A stretch of DNA of 64,000 nucleotides from Frankia sp. QA3 (GCF_000262465.1 NZ_CM001489.1:971772-1035771), one strand, 5' to 3'; shown: positions 7,914 through 16,390, numbered from the stretch's first letter. A program made the numbers and translations. Notes: generated by a model not told the origin, from the sequence alone.

Positions 7914-9386
7914 GTGGCACAGACCGAGCACCCGCAGTGGAACCCGGCCCTGCTCCGGGAACACCGCCACGCCGCCGGCCTGACCATGGAACAGGCCGCC
8001 GAGAAGATCCGTAACCTGTCCTTCCCCGACGGCACCACGCCACCCGCCGCGACGTTCCAGATGATCGGCCGCCACGAACGCGGCCAGGTCCACCCCGGGA
8101 TCGGCTACCAGCGCGCCTACGCCGCCCTCTACCGCACCACCCGCTCCGCCCTCGGATTCGGCCCGCCCCAGCTCAGCGGCCCGCACCACCCTGCCATCCG
8201 CCAGAGTGACCCGTCGCTCACCGGTGACGGGGTGGAAACCCCCGGCCGGCTGGGTCACCATAGGAGAACCGGCGCCGTGCCAGCCAACATCGGGTTGGAA
8301 CGGCTCTGGCAGCCCGGCACGCTGCCCGCGGTGTTCGAGGAGGTGACGGCCACCCTGACCGCCTCCCCCCTCCCACGCCGCCAGTTCCTCACCCTGTCCG
8401 GCGTCGCGCTGGCCGCCGCCGCCCATGAATGGCTGGTTGCCGACCCCGCGCGGATCTCCGCGGCTCTGACCGGCCGTCAAGCCGACGCGAGCGTGATCGC
8501 CGACCTGAACAGCGGCGTTGATCTCCTCCGCCGCCTTGACGACAAACTCGGTGGCCAGGCCGTCTACGGCATGACCGTCGAACAGCTACGGCTAGTCGTC
8601 GGACTCCTCCGCAACGCCAGCTACAGCCAGGCGGACGGAAAGGCATTGCACGCCATCGCCGCCGAACTGTCCCGCATGGCCGGCTGGACCGCCCAGGACA
8701 CCGGCGCCCACGGCACCGCCCAACGGTTCTACCTGCTCGGCCTGCGCGCCGCCCACGAAGCCGACGACCCCGGCATCGGCGCGAACATCCTGCGCTGCAT
8801 GGCCGAACAGGCATGCGGCCGAGGTGACCCCCGCACCGGCATCGAACTCCTCCGCTCAGCCCGAGCCGGCGCACGCGGACGACTCACCGCCACCGAGAAC
8901 GCCATCCTCGCCGGACAACTCGCCGTCGCCCACGGCCGCGCCCAGGACCGCCACGCAGCCCAAGCCGCCGCCGACGAAGCCCGCGACCACATCGCGCAGG
9001 CCCGGCCCGACGAGGACCCACCCCACGTCTACTGGGTATCCGCCCACCACATCACCTACCAAACCGGCGTCTCCATGATCTTCAGCGGTGACCCCGCCGC
9101 CGCGATCCCCCACGTCCGATCCGCCATCGACCACGTCGACCCGGACATGCCCCGTGACCTACTCGAATTCCAGGCAAGCCTCGCCGTGGCCCACGCACGA
9201 TCCGGAGACCCCGACGCCGCGGTCCGCCTCGCCCACGACGCGATCGATACAACGCCCCTGACGTCCTCCGCCCTCTTCGGCGACAGCTTCGCCGAAGTCT
9301 GCCGAGAGGTACACGCCACCGGCCACCCCGGCGCGAAGGACCTAGCCGAACACCTCCGAGCAACCACCGGAGCTACAACCGTCTGA
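7914..9386 (+). CDS. XRE-type helix-turn-helix regulator with TPR-like C-terminus
   Basis: A 490-aa protein. Residues about 10-60 form a Cro/C1-type HTH (LREHRHAAGLTMEQAAEK... and ...FQMIGRHERGQ). A linker contains the RRQFL-x-LSGVALAAAA segment common in large actinomycete XRE regulators, followed by about 300 residues of Ala-rich helical repeats (LLGLRAAHEADD, LAVAHARSGDPDAAVRLA) typical of TPR-like sensor domains. The GTG at 7914 follows a G-rich ribosome site. Relatives often pair with DUF397 proteins, and one lies divergently here. A ligand or partner peptide is likely but unknown. Confidence 0.8.
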   Translation: MAQTEHPQWNPALLREHRHAAGLTMEQAAEKIRNLSFPDGTTPPAATFQMIGRHERGQVHPGIGYQRAYAALYRTTRSALGFGPPQLSGPHHPAIRQSDPSLTGDGVETPGRLGHHRRTGAVPANIGLERLWQPGTLPAVFEEVTATLTASPLPRRQFLTLSGVALAAAAHEWLVADPARISAALTGRQADASVIADLNSGVDLLRRLDDKLGGQAVYGMTVEQLRLVVGLLRNASYSQADGKALHAIAAELSRMAGWTAQDTGAHGTAQRFYLLGLRAAHEADDPGIGANILRCMAEQACGRGDPRTGIELLRSARAGARGRLTATENAILAGQLAVAHGRAQDRHAAQAAADEARDHIAQARPDEDPPHVYWVSAHHITYQTGVSMIFSGDPAAAIPHVRSAIDHVDPDMPRDLLEFQASLAVAHARSGDPDAAVRLAHDAIDTTPLTSSALFGDSFAEVCREVHATGHPGAKDLAEHLRATTGATTV

Positions 9387-9429
9387 CCACCACAAACAGA
9401 CGAAGAAGATCCATCGCAGACTTTCAAGG

Positions 9430-9446
9430 GCGGCCCTCCGGGCCGC
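9430..9446 (+). terminator. Hairpin after the XRE gene
   Basis: GCGGCCC pairs with GGGCCGC across a three-base loop, 43 bases after the regulator stop. There is no T-tract, so a terminator role is plausible but unproven. Confidence 0.4.
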
Positions 9447-9682
9447 CGCGAGGGTGGTTCCGCACGCGCCGCGCTTCGCCGCCCGCGCCGCGCCGATAGG
9501 GTCGCCGCACCACGACGAGGCCCCGCCTCCCTCCGGTCGGCACCCCGCCGGAGCGTCGCCCCCATGGGCGCGGCGGGGCGTCGATACGTCGGAGCGTCAC
9601 CGCCCTCGCGAGTTCGAGCACCGGATCGTCCGCCTGGCTCTGATGTGCGGGTCAGGGTTTGAGTGGTAGAAGATGCTGCGGT

Positions 9683-11155
9683 ATGTCGGGGAATCGCGAC
9701 TCTGTGGCCGGGTGGGACTTCTTCATCTCCTACACCAGAGATGATCATCGGTGGGCCGAGTGGGTGGCCTGGCAGTTGGAAACTGCCGGCTACCGGGTGC
9801 TGATCCAGGCTTGGGACTTCGTGCCCGGCTCGGACTGGCGGTTCAAGATGGAACAGGGCATCTCCCGGGCCACGCGGACCATCGCCGTGCTCTCCAAGGC
9901 GTATCTGTCCTCCGTCTACGGGGGGGAGGAGTGGCGGGCCGCCCGAGCTGCCGACCCCGAAGGACTCGCCCGCCAGCTCCTTCCCGTCCGGATAGAGGAG
10001 TGCGACCGCCCCGGAGTCCTCAAGACCGTGGTGTCGGTCGACCTATTCAACGTCGCCCCAGACGTCGCACGACGCCGCCTGCTCGCCGGAGTACGCGGAG
10101 CACTGGCCGGCCGACTGAAACCCGACATCGAACCAGAGTTCCCGGTACACCCGCGCCCTGCACCGCTACTGGTCGAGCCGCCGTCCTTCCCCGGTCGGAC
10201 ACCGATCCAAGGGATCCTCCGCCCCCTCAGCACTCTCACCGGCTACTCCGGCTTGGTGCTGTCGGTGGCGTTCACGGCCGACGGCTCCATGCTGGCCAGC
10301 GGCGAGGAGGATGGCACAGTGCGGCTGTGGGACGTCCGTAACCCCACCCGGCCTCAACCTCTTGCCACCTTCACCGGCCACACCAGTGTGGTGCACTGGT
10401 TGGCGTTCACAGCCGATGGCTACACCCTCGCCAGCGCTAGCGGCGCCAGTGCCGATGGCTCGGTGCGGCTGTGGGACGTCCGTGATCCCACCCGACCTCA
10501 ACATCTCTCTACCCTCACCGGTCACACCAGCGGCAGCGTGGCGTTGACGGCCGACGGCCGCATCCTCGCCAATAGCAGCAAGGATGACACCGTGTGGCTG
10601 TGGGATGTCCGTGCCCGCGCCCAACCCCAGCATCTCTCCACCCTCACCGGCCACACCAGCGGCGTCTTGTCTGTGGCGTTCACTGCCGACGGCCGCGTTC
10701 TTGCCAGCCCCAGCTTCGATCACACCGTGTGGCTATGGGATGTCCGCAACCCCGCCCGGCCTCAGCCTCTCTCCATCCTTGCCGACCACACCGGGCCGGT
10801 GCTGTCGGTTGCCTTCAGCGCCGACGGCAACATCCTCGCCAGCGGCAGCAACGATCTCACCGTGCGGCTTTGGGACGTCCGTGACCCTGCCCGGCCTCAG
10901 TCTCTCGCCACCCTTACTGGCCACCCCAACTGGGTGTTCTCTGTGGCGTTCGTAGCCGACAGTCGCATCCTCGCCAGCGCCAGCATCGATGACACGATGC
11001 GGCTGTGGAATGTTCATGATCCCACCCGACCTCAACTCCTGGCATCTCTTGTCGTCCCCACCACCGAGGGAGGGCCAGTCGTGTTTGCGGCCGACGGCCG
11101 GACCCTCGCCAGCACAGGTTACGATCATGCGGTGCGGCTGTGGGACCTTGGCTAG
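9683..11155 (+). CDS. TIR-domain protein with a seven-bladed WD40 propeller
   Basis: A 490-aa fusion. Residues 11-150 are a bacterial TIR domain: FFISYTRDD at 13-21, a WDFVPG loop, and LSKAYLSSVYGGEEW at 70-84, where E83 before the Trp sits at the catalytic Glu position of NAD-cleaving TIRs. From about 180 seven WD40 repeats follow, each with an ADG turn and ending in RLWDV or close to it, enough for one closed propeller. There is no NTPase module between them, unlike STAND proteins. Family knowledge suggests a sensor-effector, perhaps in phage defence. A TTG at 9659 is an alternative start. It is cargo of the inserted element. Confidence 0.88.
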   Translation: MSGNRDSVAGWDFFISYTRDDHRWAEWVAWQLETAGYRVLIQAWDFVPGSDWRFKMEQGISRATRTIAVLSKAYLSSVYGGEEWRAARAADPEGLARQLLPVRIEECDRPGVLKTVVSVDLFNVAPDVARRRLLAGVRGALAGRLKPDIEPEFPVHPRPAPLLVEPPSFPGRTPIQGILRPLSTLTGYSGLVLSVAFTADGSMLASGEEDGTVRLWDVRNPTRPQPLATFTGHTSVVHWLAFTADGYTLASASGASADGSVRLWDVRDPTRPQHLSTLTGHTSGSVALTADGRILANSSKDDTVWLWDVRARAQPQHLSTLTGHTSGVLSVAFTADGRVLASPSFDHTVWLWDVRNPARPQPLSILADHTGPVLSVAFSADGNILASGSNDLTVRLWDVRDPARPQSLATLTGHPNWVFSVAFVADSRILASASIDDTMRLWNVHDPTRPQLLASLVVPTTEGGPVVFAADGRTLASTGYDHAVRLWDLG

Positions 11156-11351
11156 TCTGCTGCCGCGCACCAGAAGTTCCCGGTGTTCTCCGTGAGCCAG
11201 GTGAACCCTTCACGCTCTTTGAGAGCCGCCAATGCCGCCGTATCCAGGACTCTGTGTTGGCGGGGCTCTGCCCCGCGCCCCGGCCCTCTCTCTGGAGGAG
11301 CGAGGATGCGGTACGTCCGCTGATCGCCTCCGCCGCCCGGTCCCCGGAGGG

Positions 11352-11972
11352 CTACCTCGGAACCTCCCGCCCGCGCAAGGGACGCACAGCGCCCAGCACG
11401 GGATGCGTACGGCCCGCGATCACTCCGCCGATCGCCCAGCGGATCACTTCCGCCTCATCCGGGCGGACCGTCATCCCATCCTTGTCGTAGCCGAACGGGC
11501 GCCGCATGCCCCCATGCGGAAGACCCGCCTCAGCGTTCTGCAACATCTTCCGCCGGATCCGGTCCGAACGATGTTCCGACTCGTAACGCGCCAACCCCCC
11601 GAGGATCCGAGCATGCAACCGGCCCTCACCGGTCGACAGGTCAACCCGACCGCCCTTGACCGTCTCGATACGCAACCCGGTCTGATTCGCCAAATCGACG
11701 ATCTCTTCGAGTTCCTTCGGGTTACGGGTCAACCGGTCCACATGCCAGATGAGGAGAAAGTTCCACCGGCCCGACGCGATCCCGGACAGCAACTCCTTAT
11801 ACCCCGGACGCCGCTTCCGTGAATACGCCGACACATCGTTGTCCGTCACGACCTCCGGACGCGGCATCCCCAGCCGATCCGCCACATCGTTCAAGTCCGC
11901 AGTCTGACGGGCAACCCCCAGACCCGCGCCCTCCCGATCCAGCGAGATACGAACATACCCCACCGGACGCAA
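11352..11972 (-). CDS. Serine recombinase, C-terminally truncated
   Basis: A 206-aa protein with a full resolvase catalytic domain: the nucleophile S10 in YVRIS, the Q-x-x-D helix, and DRLTRNP at 79-85 with its conserved Arg. The LARYESEHRSDRIRRKM helix is typical of large serine integrases. The recombinase domain begins (GGMRRPFGYD) but stops after about 30 residues, where relatives continue to 450-600 aa through the zinc-ribbon and coiled coil. No missing part is seen in the other frames down to 11160. Position at the element edge fits an integrase; the truncation should block integration and excision. Confidence 0.85.
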   Translation of the reverse strand: MRPVGYVRISLDREGAGLGVARQTADLNDVADRLGMPRPEVVTDNDVSAYSRKRRPGYKELLSGIASGRWNFLLIWHVDRLTRNPKELEEIVDLANQTGLRIETVKGGRVDLSTGEGRLHARILGGLARYESEHRSDRIRRKMLQNAEAGLPHGGMRRPFGYDKDGMTVRPDEAEVIRWAIGGVIAGRTHPVLGAVRPLRGREVPR

Positions 11973-12041
11973 CAGCCCGACATTTGAACCAGCAGAGACG
12001 AAAGGATCAGTAATCGTTATAGGACTATTCTAAAACGAGCA

Positions 12042-12062
12042 GTGCCTCAATTGAACTATGAG
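12042..12062. other. Right attachment-site arm of inserted element
   Basis: This is the inverted partner of 3434-3454; GTGCCTCAA here mirrors TTGAGGCAC there, with 18 of 21 bases matching. The flanking 12001-12040 is unusually AT-rich. DUF222 similarity resumes a few bases downstream. Confidence 0.65.
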
Positions 12063-12230
12063 ACACGCGGTGGTCATCTGACAGGCTCGATGCGGTCCCT
12101 GCCCGCCGGGGTGACGCCCGAGCAGCGGGTCGCAGCAGAACAGGCCCTGCTCGGCTTCGCTCGCACCTTCGACCCCTACCAGCTGGTCGAACTCGCCGCC
12201 CGGCTGACCGGAGGTCGACCCGAGCCGCCG
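12063..12230 (+). pseudogene. DUF222 gene, internal fragment right of the insertion
   Basis: The frame through 12069 gives GHLTGSMRSLPAGVTPEQRV and then ALLGFARTFDPYQLVELAARL, which continues the DUF222 domain broken at 3433. Joining the halves (GELTVEQ to GGHLTG) restores the usual spacing to the LPA motif. It ends within about 55 codons and no HNH domain follows, so the gene had also lost its 3' part, next to the end of the downstream hydrolase gene. Confidence 0.75.
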
Positions 12231-12259
12231 CGAGCAGGCGGCTGCCAGCGGGTCGACGG

Positions 12260-13534
12260 TCAGCGGCCGGCGTCCGGGGCGGCTGCGAGGGCGGCGGTGA
12301 GCGCGGCGGCGAGGCCGAGATCGACGTCGACGGGGGCGAAGAAGCGGTCGACGTCGGCCGGATCGACGTCGTCGAGGCGGGCCGGGGACCAGCGGGGGTT
12401 GCGGTCCTTGTCGACGACGGCCGCCCGGATGCCCTCGACGAGGTCCGCCGTCGCGAGGGTCGCCCGGGCCAGCCGGTACTCCTGGTCGAGCGCCGCCTCC
12501 AGGCTCGTCATCGACCGGGCGGTCCGCAGCGCGCGCAGCGTGACGGCCAGCGACGTCGGGGACTTGCCGGCGATCTCCGCCGCTGCGGCGCCCGCCGCCG
12601 GTACGGGGCTCGCCGCGAGCGCCGCGACGATCTCGGTGACCTTGTCGCCGCGGTAGAGCTCGTCGATCCACGCCCGGTCGGCGGTGAGCCGGCCGGGCGG
12701 CGGGGTGTGGGCGGCGAAGTCGAAGGCGGCGATCGCGGCGGCCGGGTCGGGCGCGCGGCGCAGCGTGTCGAGCAGGTCGGGGAGGCGATCGGCGGGCAGG
12801 TAGTGGTCGGCGAGGCCGGCGGTGATCGCGTCGGCGGCGCCGATGCGGGCGGCGGTCAGCGCGAGGTGCGTCCCGAGCTCGCCGGGGGCGTGGGACAGCA
12901 GCCACGTGCCGCCGACGTCGGGGATGAAGCCGATGCCGACCTCGGGCATGCTCAGCACCGACCGCTCGGTGACGACGCGGACCCCGCCGTGCGCCGAGAC
13001 GCCGATGCCGCCGCCCATCACGATCCCGTCCATGATCGCGATGTACGGCTTGGGGAAGCGGCTGATGCGGGCGTTGAGCCGGTACTCGTCGGCCCAGAAC
13101 GCCAGCGCCCGCTCGGGCGTCCCGGCGAGCACCGCCTCGCGGATCGCCCGGATGTCCCCGCCGGCGCACAGCCCGCGCTCGCCCGCGCCGTCGATGACGA
13201 CCGCGGTCACCGTCGGGTCGTCCGCCCAGTCCCGCAGCGCCGCGTCGAGCAGGTCGACCATGGTCCCGGTCAGCGCGTTGATCGCCCGCGGCCGGTTGAG
13301 GGTGAGCCGCCCGAGCCGCCCATCGCGCCCCTCCCGCCGCACCAGCACGTCCGGCTGCACCAGCACGTCCGGCTGCACCAGCACCTCCGGCTGCGGCGCC
13401 GGTGCCGTCCCGGACGCCGAACCGGTGGGGTGCGGGGCGTGCGCCGCGTGCGGGGACATGGATGCGCCATCCTTCGGGTCGAGGAGCTTCGGGTCGGGAG
13501 GCATCGGCTCGGAGTGCATCGGCTCGGAGTGCAT
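12260..13534 (-). CDS. Enoyl-CoA hydratase/isomerase family protein, likely 3-hydroxyisobutyryl-CoA hydrolase
   Basis: A crotonase-fold protein (about 400 aa) of the ECH_2 type. The core starts at RLTLNRPRAINALTG; GLCAGGDIRAIRE and MDGIVMGGGIGVSAHG form the oxyanion hole, and MPEVGIGFIPDVGGTW is typical of 3-hydroxyisobutyryl-CoA hydrolases of valine breakdown, as is the long C-terminal part. The ORF starts at 13534, but the first 75 residues are a repeat-rich tail (MHSEP twice, VLVQPD twice) encoded by tandem repeats. The ATG at 13459 or a later start is possible. The substrate is inferred from family only. Confidence 0.8.
   Translation of the reverse strand: MHSEPMHSEPMPPDPKLLDPKDGASMSPHAAHAPHPTGSASGTAPAPQPEVLVQPDVLVQPDVLVRREGRDGRLGRLTLNRPRAINALTGTMVDLLDAALRDWADDPTVTAVVIDGAGERGLCAGGDIRAIREAVLAGTPERALAFWADEYRLNARISRFPKPYIAIMDGIVMGGGIGVSAHGGVRVVTERSVLSMPEVGIGFIPDVGGTWLLSHAPGELGTHLALTAARIGAADAITAGLADHYLPADRLPDLLDTLRRAPDPAAAIAAFDFAAHTPPPGRLTADRAWIDELYRGDKVTEIVAALAASPVPAAGAAAAEIAGKSPTSLAVTLRALRTARSMTSLEAALDQEYRLARATLATADLVEGIRAAVVDKDRNPRWSPARLDDVDPADVDRFFAPVDVDLGLAAALTAALAAAPDAGR
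13323..13394. repeat. 18-base tandem repeat within the hydrolase 5' end
   Basis: Three to four copies of a unit containing CACCAGCACGTCCGGCTG encode repeated VLVQPD in the hydrolase N-terminus. A second 15-base duplication (GCTCGGAGTGCATCG) lies at about 13507-13538. Both are in frame. Confidence 0.7.
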
Positions 13535-13679
13535 CGGCTTGGGAGGCGTCGGGTCGGGGAGCCCCGCGCGTCAGGGCACGTTGGGGAACGTCGGTGACTG
13601 CCGTTCATCCTGCCGGCCCGGGGCCGCACGCGGTAGGGATCGCCCCCGGCCGCCGTGGAACAAGCCCGGCGGATCCAAA

Positions 13680-13890
13680 GTCGATGTCGTGGTCGGCGAT
13701 TTCGCCGACGTCGCCATGTATGACCGGGGCCAGCGCGTGCGGGTGGACGATCTGGACGGGGAGACGACGCGCCTCAGCGTCTCGCTCCACGATCCGGGCT
13801 CCCAGCGGGTCCGCAGCCACCACCTCACGATCGGGTCGGACGGGGTGCGCACCTATCCGATCGACATCCGGTATGCCTGGCCGAGCGAGT
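13680..13890 (+). pseudogene. Methyltransferase remnant A
   Basis: Translation of this stretch gives VDVVVGDFADVAMYDRGQ and later SDGVRTYPIDIRYAWPSE. The first piece resembles a SAM-binding region and the second the C-terminal part of a class I methyltransferase family, so the middle of the gene appears deleted. It has no credible start and runs into another methyltransferase piece in a different frame at 13889. Assignment rests on motif resemblance only. Confidence 0.45.
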
Positions 13891-14419
13891 GGACGCCCGG
13901 TTCGTCGTGGCCGACGTGTACGACGCGGCGCAGGCGCTGGACGGCGAGACCTTCGACGTCGTCTACACGGGCAGCGGGGCCCTGCCCTGGTTGCCGGATC
14001 TGCGCCGGTGGGCCCGGGTGGTGGAACGTCTGCTCGCGCCCGGCGGGTTCCTCCACCTGGCCGAATCCCATCCGTTCGCCCACACCCTGGACGAGGCCGC
14101 GGGCACCACGGTGGCCTCCGACTACTTCGACGAGGGTCCGCACGTCTCGACCGAGGCGGGTAGCTACGCCGATCGGCTCGCCGCCACGACGCAGAACACC
14201 ACCGTGCAGTACGAGCACCGGCTCGGCAGCGTGATCTCGGCGATCGCCGGTGCCGGGCTGCGGATCGAGTTCCTGCACGAGCACGACCTCGCCTTGTTCG
14301 CCCAGTTCGATGCGCTGGTCCGCGGCCCGGACGGCTTCCGGCTGCCCGAGGGGCGTCACCGGGTGCCGCTCATGTATTCGCTGCGGGCCGCCAAACCTGG
14401 CCGCCCGGTCGCTTCATAG
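13889..14419 (+). pseudogene. SAM-dependent methyltransferase, N-terminally truncated
   Basis: A 176-aa frame matching the C-terminal two-thirds of a class I methyltransferase: DARFVVADVYDA, then TFDVVYTGSGALPWLPDLRRWA (motif post I), a RLLAPGG turn and the end HRLGSVISAIAGAGLRIEFLHEH ... PLMYSLRA. The GxGxG SAM-binding loop expected about 50 residues before it is missing; upstream DNA encodes remnant A in another frame. It looks like the product of a deletion that fused two neighbouring methyltransferase genes. Confidence 0.7.
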
Positions 14420-14436
14420 CCCACGTCGAACGCTGA

Positions 14437-14841
14437 TCAGCCAGTGCGCGCCCGGTTCCGCTGGCCGTGGGCGTCCGTTCGACCGTGGGCGTCCGTCCGG
14501 TTCCGGGCATGGGTCCGTCGGCCGGCGCGTCGCCGCGCGCTGGCGGGCGCCGCGCCTTCGAGCCGCCGCACCGGCTGGCGTTCACCTGGGGCGGCGACGA
14601 GCTGCGGGGTCGACTCCCGCCCGCCCATGGTGGGGGTGCCCTGGCCCTCGACCAGGCCGTCGGGGACGTGCCGGGCCGGGCGGGGGCCGACCGGCAGCGA
14701 ATGGGCGGGGCGCAGGCTCGCCGCGATCCGCCACACGCCCCGGTAGCCGTGCGCCAGGCGGAAGTGGTAGTCGAGGTCGCCGGTGCTGGGGAAGCGGGCG
14801 GTGCAGGCGAGGTCGGTGCGCGGGCACGGATAGATGGTCAC
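14437..14841 (-). CDS. Hypothetical protein with C2H2-like N-terminus
   Basis: A 134-aa frame beginning with GTG at 14841 after GGGAGGT. The first 35 residues contain C-x6-C ... H-x4-H (CPRTDLAC and HFRLAH), a spacing that could bind zinc. The remainder is Arg/Ala/Gly-rich and ends in short repeats (TDAHGR), so the real protein may be shorter. It is convergent with the methyltransferase remnant. No family is recognised. Confidence 0.45.
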   Translation of the reverse strand: MTIYPCPRTDLACTARFPSTGDLDYHFRLAHGYRGVWRIAASLRPAHSLPVGPRPARHVPDGLVEGQGTPTMGGRESTPQLVAAPGERQPVRRLEGAAPASARRRAGRRTHARNRTDAHGRTDAHGQRNRARTG

Positions 14842-15031
14842 GGGGACCTCCCACTGGCGCAGTCGCGGTCGCCGCCGTGGATCACGCCTCGGACGATCAC
14901 GCCTCGAACGATCACCGTGGGGCCACCTCGGTCGGGGACGCGGCGACGCAATGCTGCTGGCCGGCTACGGCAATGTTTCACGGTACGGGCCACGGCCGGC
15001 ATACGCATCCCCGGCGGAGCAGACTGGTGGC

Positions 15032-16390
15032 ATGCCTAGCGCGCCGTCATCGTCCCCCGACCCGACCGGTGGCATCCGGCTGCCGGTGACCGCACCGGAC
15101 GCCGAGACCGAGGTGGTCGAGCTCTGTCGGGAGATGCTCCGCTTCGAGTCGGTCAACCGCGGCAACGGCGACGGCCACGAGCGCCCGATCGCCGAGTACG
15201 TCGCCGCGAAGCTCGCCGAGGTGGGGATCGAACCGACCATTCTGGAGTCGGAGCCGGGGCGCACCAGCGTCGTCGCCCGGATCGAGGGCACCGACCCGTC
15301 CCGCGCGCCGCTGCTCATCCACGGCCATCTCGACGTGGTGCCCGCCGACGCCAGCCAGTGGCGGGTGCCGCCGTTCGCGGGCGAGGAGGTCGACGGCTGC
15401 CTGTGGGGGCGCGGCGCCGTCGACATGAAGGACATGGACGCGATGACCCTGGCGGTCGTGCGCGACCTCGCCCGCTCCGGCCGCCGGCCGCCGCGTGACC
15501 TCGTCGTCGCCTTCCTCGCCGACGAGGAGGCCGGCGGCGTGCTCGGCGCCCGCTGGCTCGTCGAGCACCATCCCGACCTGTTCGCCGACTGCTCCGAGGC
15601 GATCGGCGAGGTCGGCGGCTTCTCCTACACCGTCTCCGACGACCTGCGGCTCTACCTCATCGAGACGGCCGAGAAGGGCCTGGCCTGGATGAAGCTGACC
15701 GCGTCCGGCCGGGCCGGGCACGGGTCGATGATCAGTGACGACAACGCGGTCACGGCGCTGTGCGAGGCGGTGGCGCGCCTGGGCCGCCACGAGTTCCCGC
15801 TGGTGCTCACGCCGACGGTGCGGGTGTTCCTCAACGAGCTGGGGGAGGCGCTCGGCATCGAGTTCGACCTCGACGACCTGCAGACCACGGTCAGCAAGCT
15901 CGGCCCGGTCGCCCGGATGATCGGCGCGACGCTGCGCAACACCGTCAACCCCACCCAGCTTCAGGCCGGCGAGAAGGTCAACGTCATCCCGGGCGAGGCC
16001 ATCGCCTACGTCGACGGTCGCTACCTGCCGGGCCAGGAGGAGGAGTTCATCCGCCAGCTCGACGAGATCCTCGGACCGGACATCCGCCGCGAGTGGGTCG
16101 TCCACGACGGAGCCGTCGAGACCGGTTTCGACGGGGCGCTGGTGGAGGCGATGGCCGCCTCGCTGCGTGCGGAGGACCCGATCGCCCGGCCGGTTCCCTA
16201 CATGCTCTCCGGCGGGACGGACGCGAAGTCGTTCTCCCGCCTGGGGATCCGCTGCTTCGGCTTCTCCCCCCTGCTGCTGCCCCCGGACCTGGACTTCTCC
16301 GGGATGTTCCACGGCGTGGACGAGCGGGTGCCGGTCGACTCCCTGCGCTTCGGCGTCCGGGTCCTGGATCGCTTCCTGCGCGCCTGCTGA
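15032..16390 (+). CDS. M20-family metallopeptidase
   Basis: A 452-aa dinuclear zinc peptidase of the M20/dipeptidase group. HGHLDVVP at 97-104 and GRGAVDMKD at 126-134 carry zinc ligands and the bridging Asp; ADEEAGG has the general base Glu (165) and zinc ligand Glu (166). The ASGRAGHGS segment is the usual dimerisation-domain His, and GGTDAK and FHGVDERV near the end complete the site. It has no signal peptide, so it acts in the cytoplasm on dipeptides or N-acyl amino acids. The start is the ATG at 15032; longer frames are shadows. Confidence 0.92.
   Translation: MPSAPSSSPDPTGGIRLPVTAPDAETEVVELCREMLRFESVNRGNGDGHERPIAEYVAAKLAEVGIEPTILESEPGRTSVVARIEGTDPSRAPLLIHGHLDVVPADASQWRVPPFAGEEVDGCLWGRGAVDMKDMDAMTLAVVRDLARSGRRPPRDLVVAFLADEEAGGVLGARWLVEHHPDLFADCSEAIGEVGGFSYTVSDDLRLYLIETAEKGLAWMKLTASGRAGHGSMISDDNAVTALCEAVARLGRHEFPLVLTPTVRVFLNELGEALGIEFDLDDLQTTVSKLGPVARMIGATLRNTVNPTQLQAGEKVNVIPGEAIAYVDGRYLPGQEEEFIRQLDEILGPDIRREWVVHDGAVETGFDGALVEAMAASLRAEDPIARPVPYMLSGGTDAKSFSRLGIRCFGFSPLLLPPDLDFSGMFHGVDERVPVDSLRFGVRVLDRFLRAC

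Larger units (their letters stand above)
3434..12062. mobile_element. Integrated element (about 8.6 kb) with Rep, XRE regulator, TIR-WD40 and serine recombinase
   Basis: The insert splits a DUF222 gene and is bounded by inverted 21-base arms. Inside are a RepSA-like rolling-circle initiator, a lipoprotein, a small-gene cluster with a DUF397-like end, a divergent XRE-type regulator, a TIR-WD40 protein and, at the right end, a serine recombinase. Rep plus integrase resembles actinomycete integrative elements of the pSAM2 kind. No FtsK-like transfer gene or excisionase is seen and the recombinase is truncated, so the element is probably fixed in place. Confidence 0.75.

Noticed and set aside
9451..9682. 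Possible small gene or RNA before the TIR-WD40 gene
   Set aside because: Several short inverted repeats are present but no consistent fold or frame; at this GC content such pairing is common.
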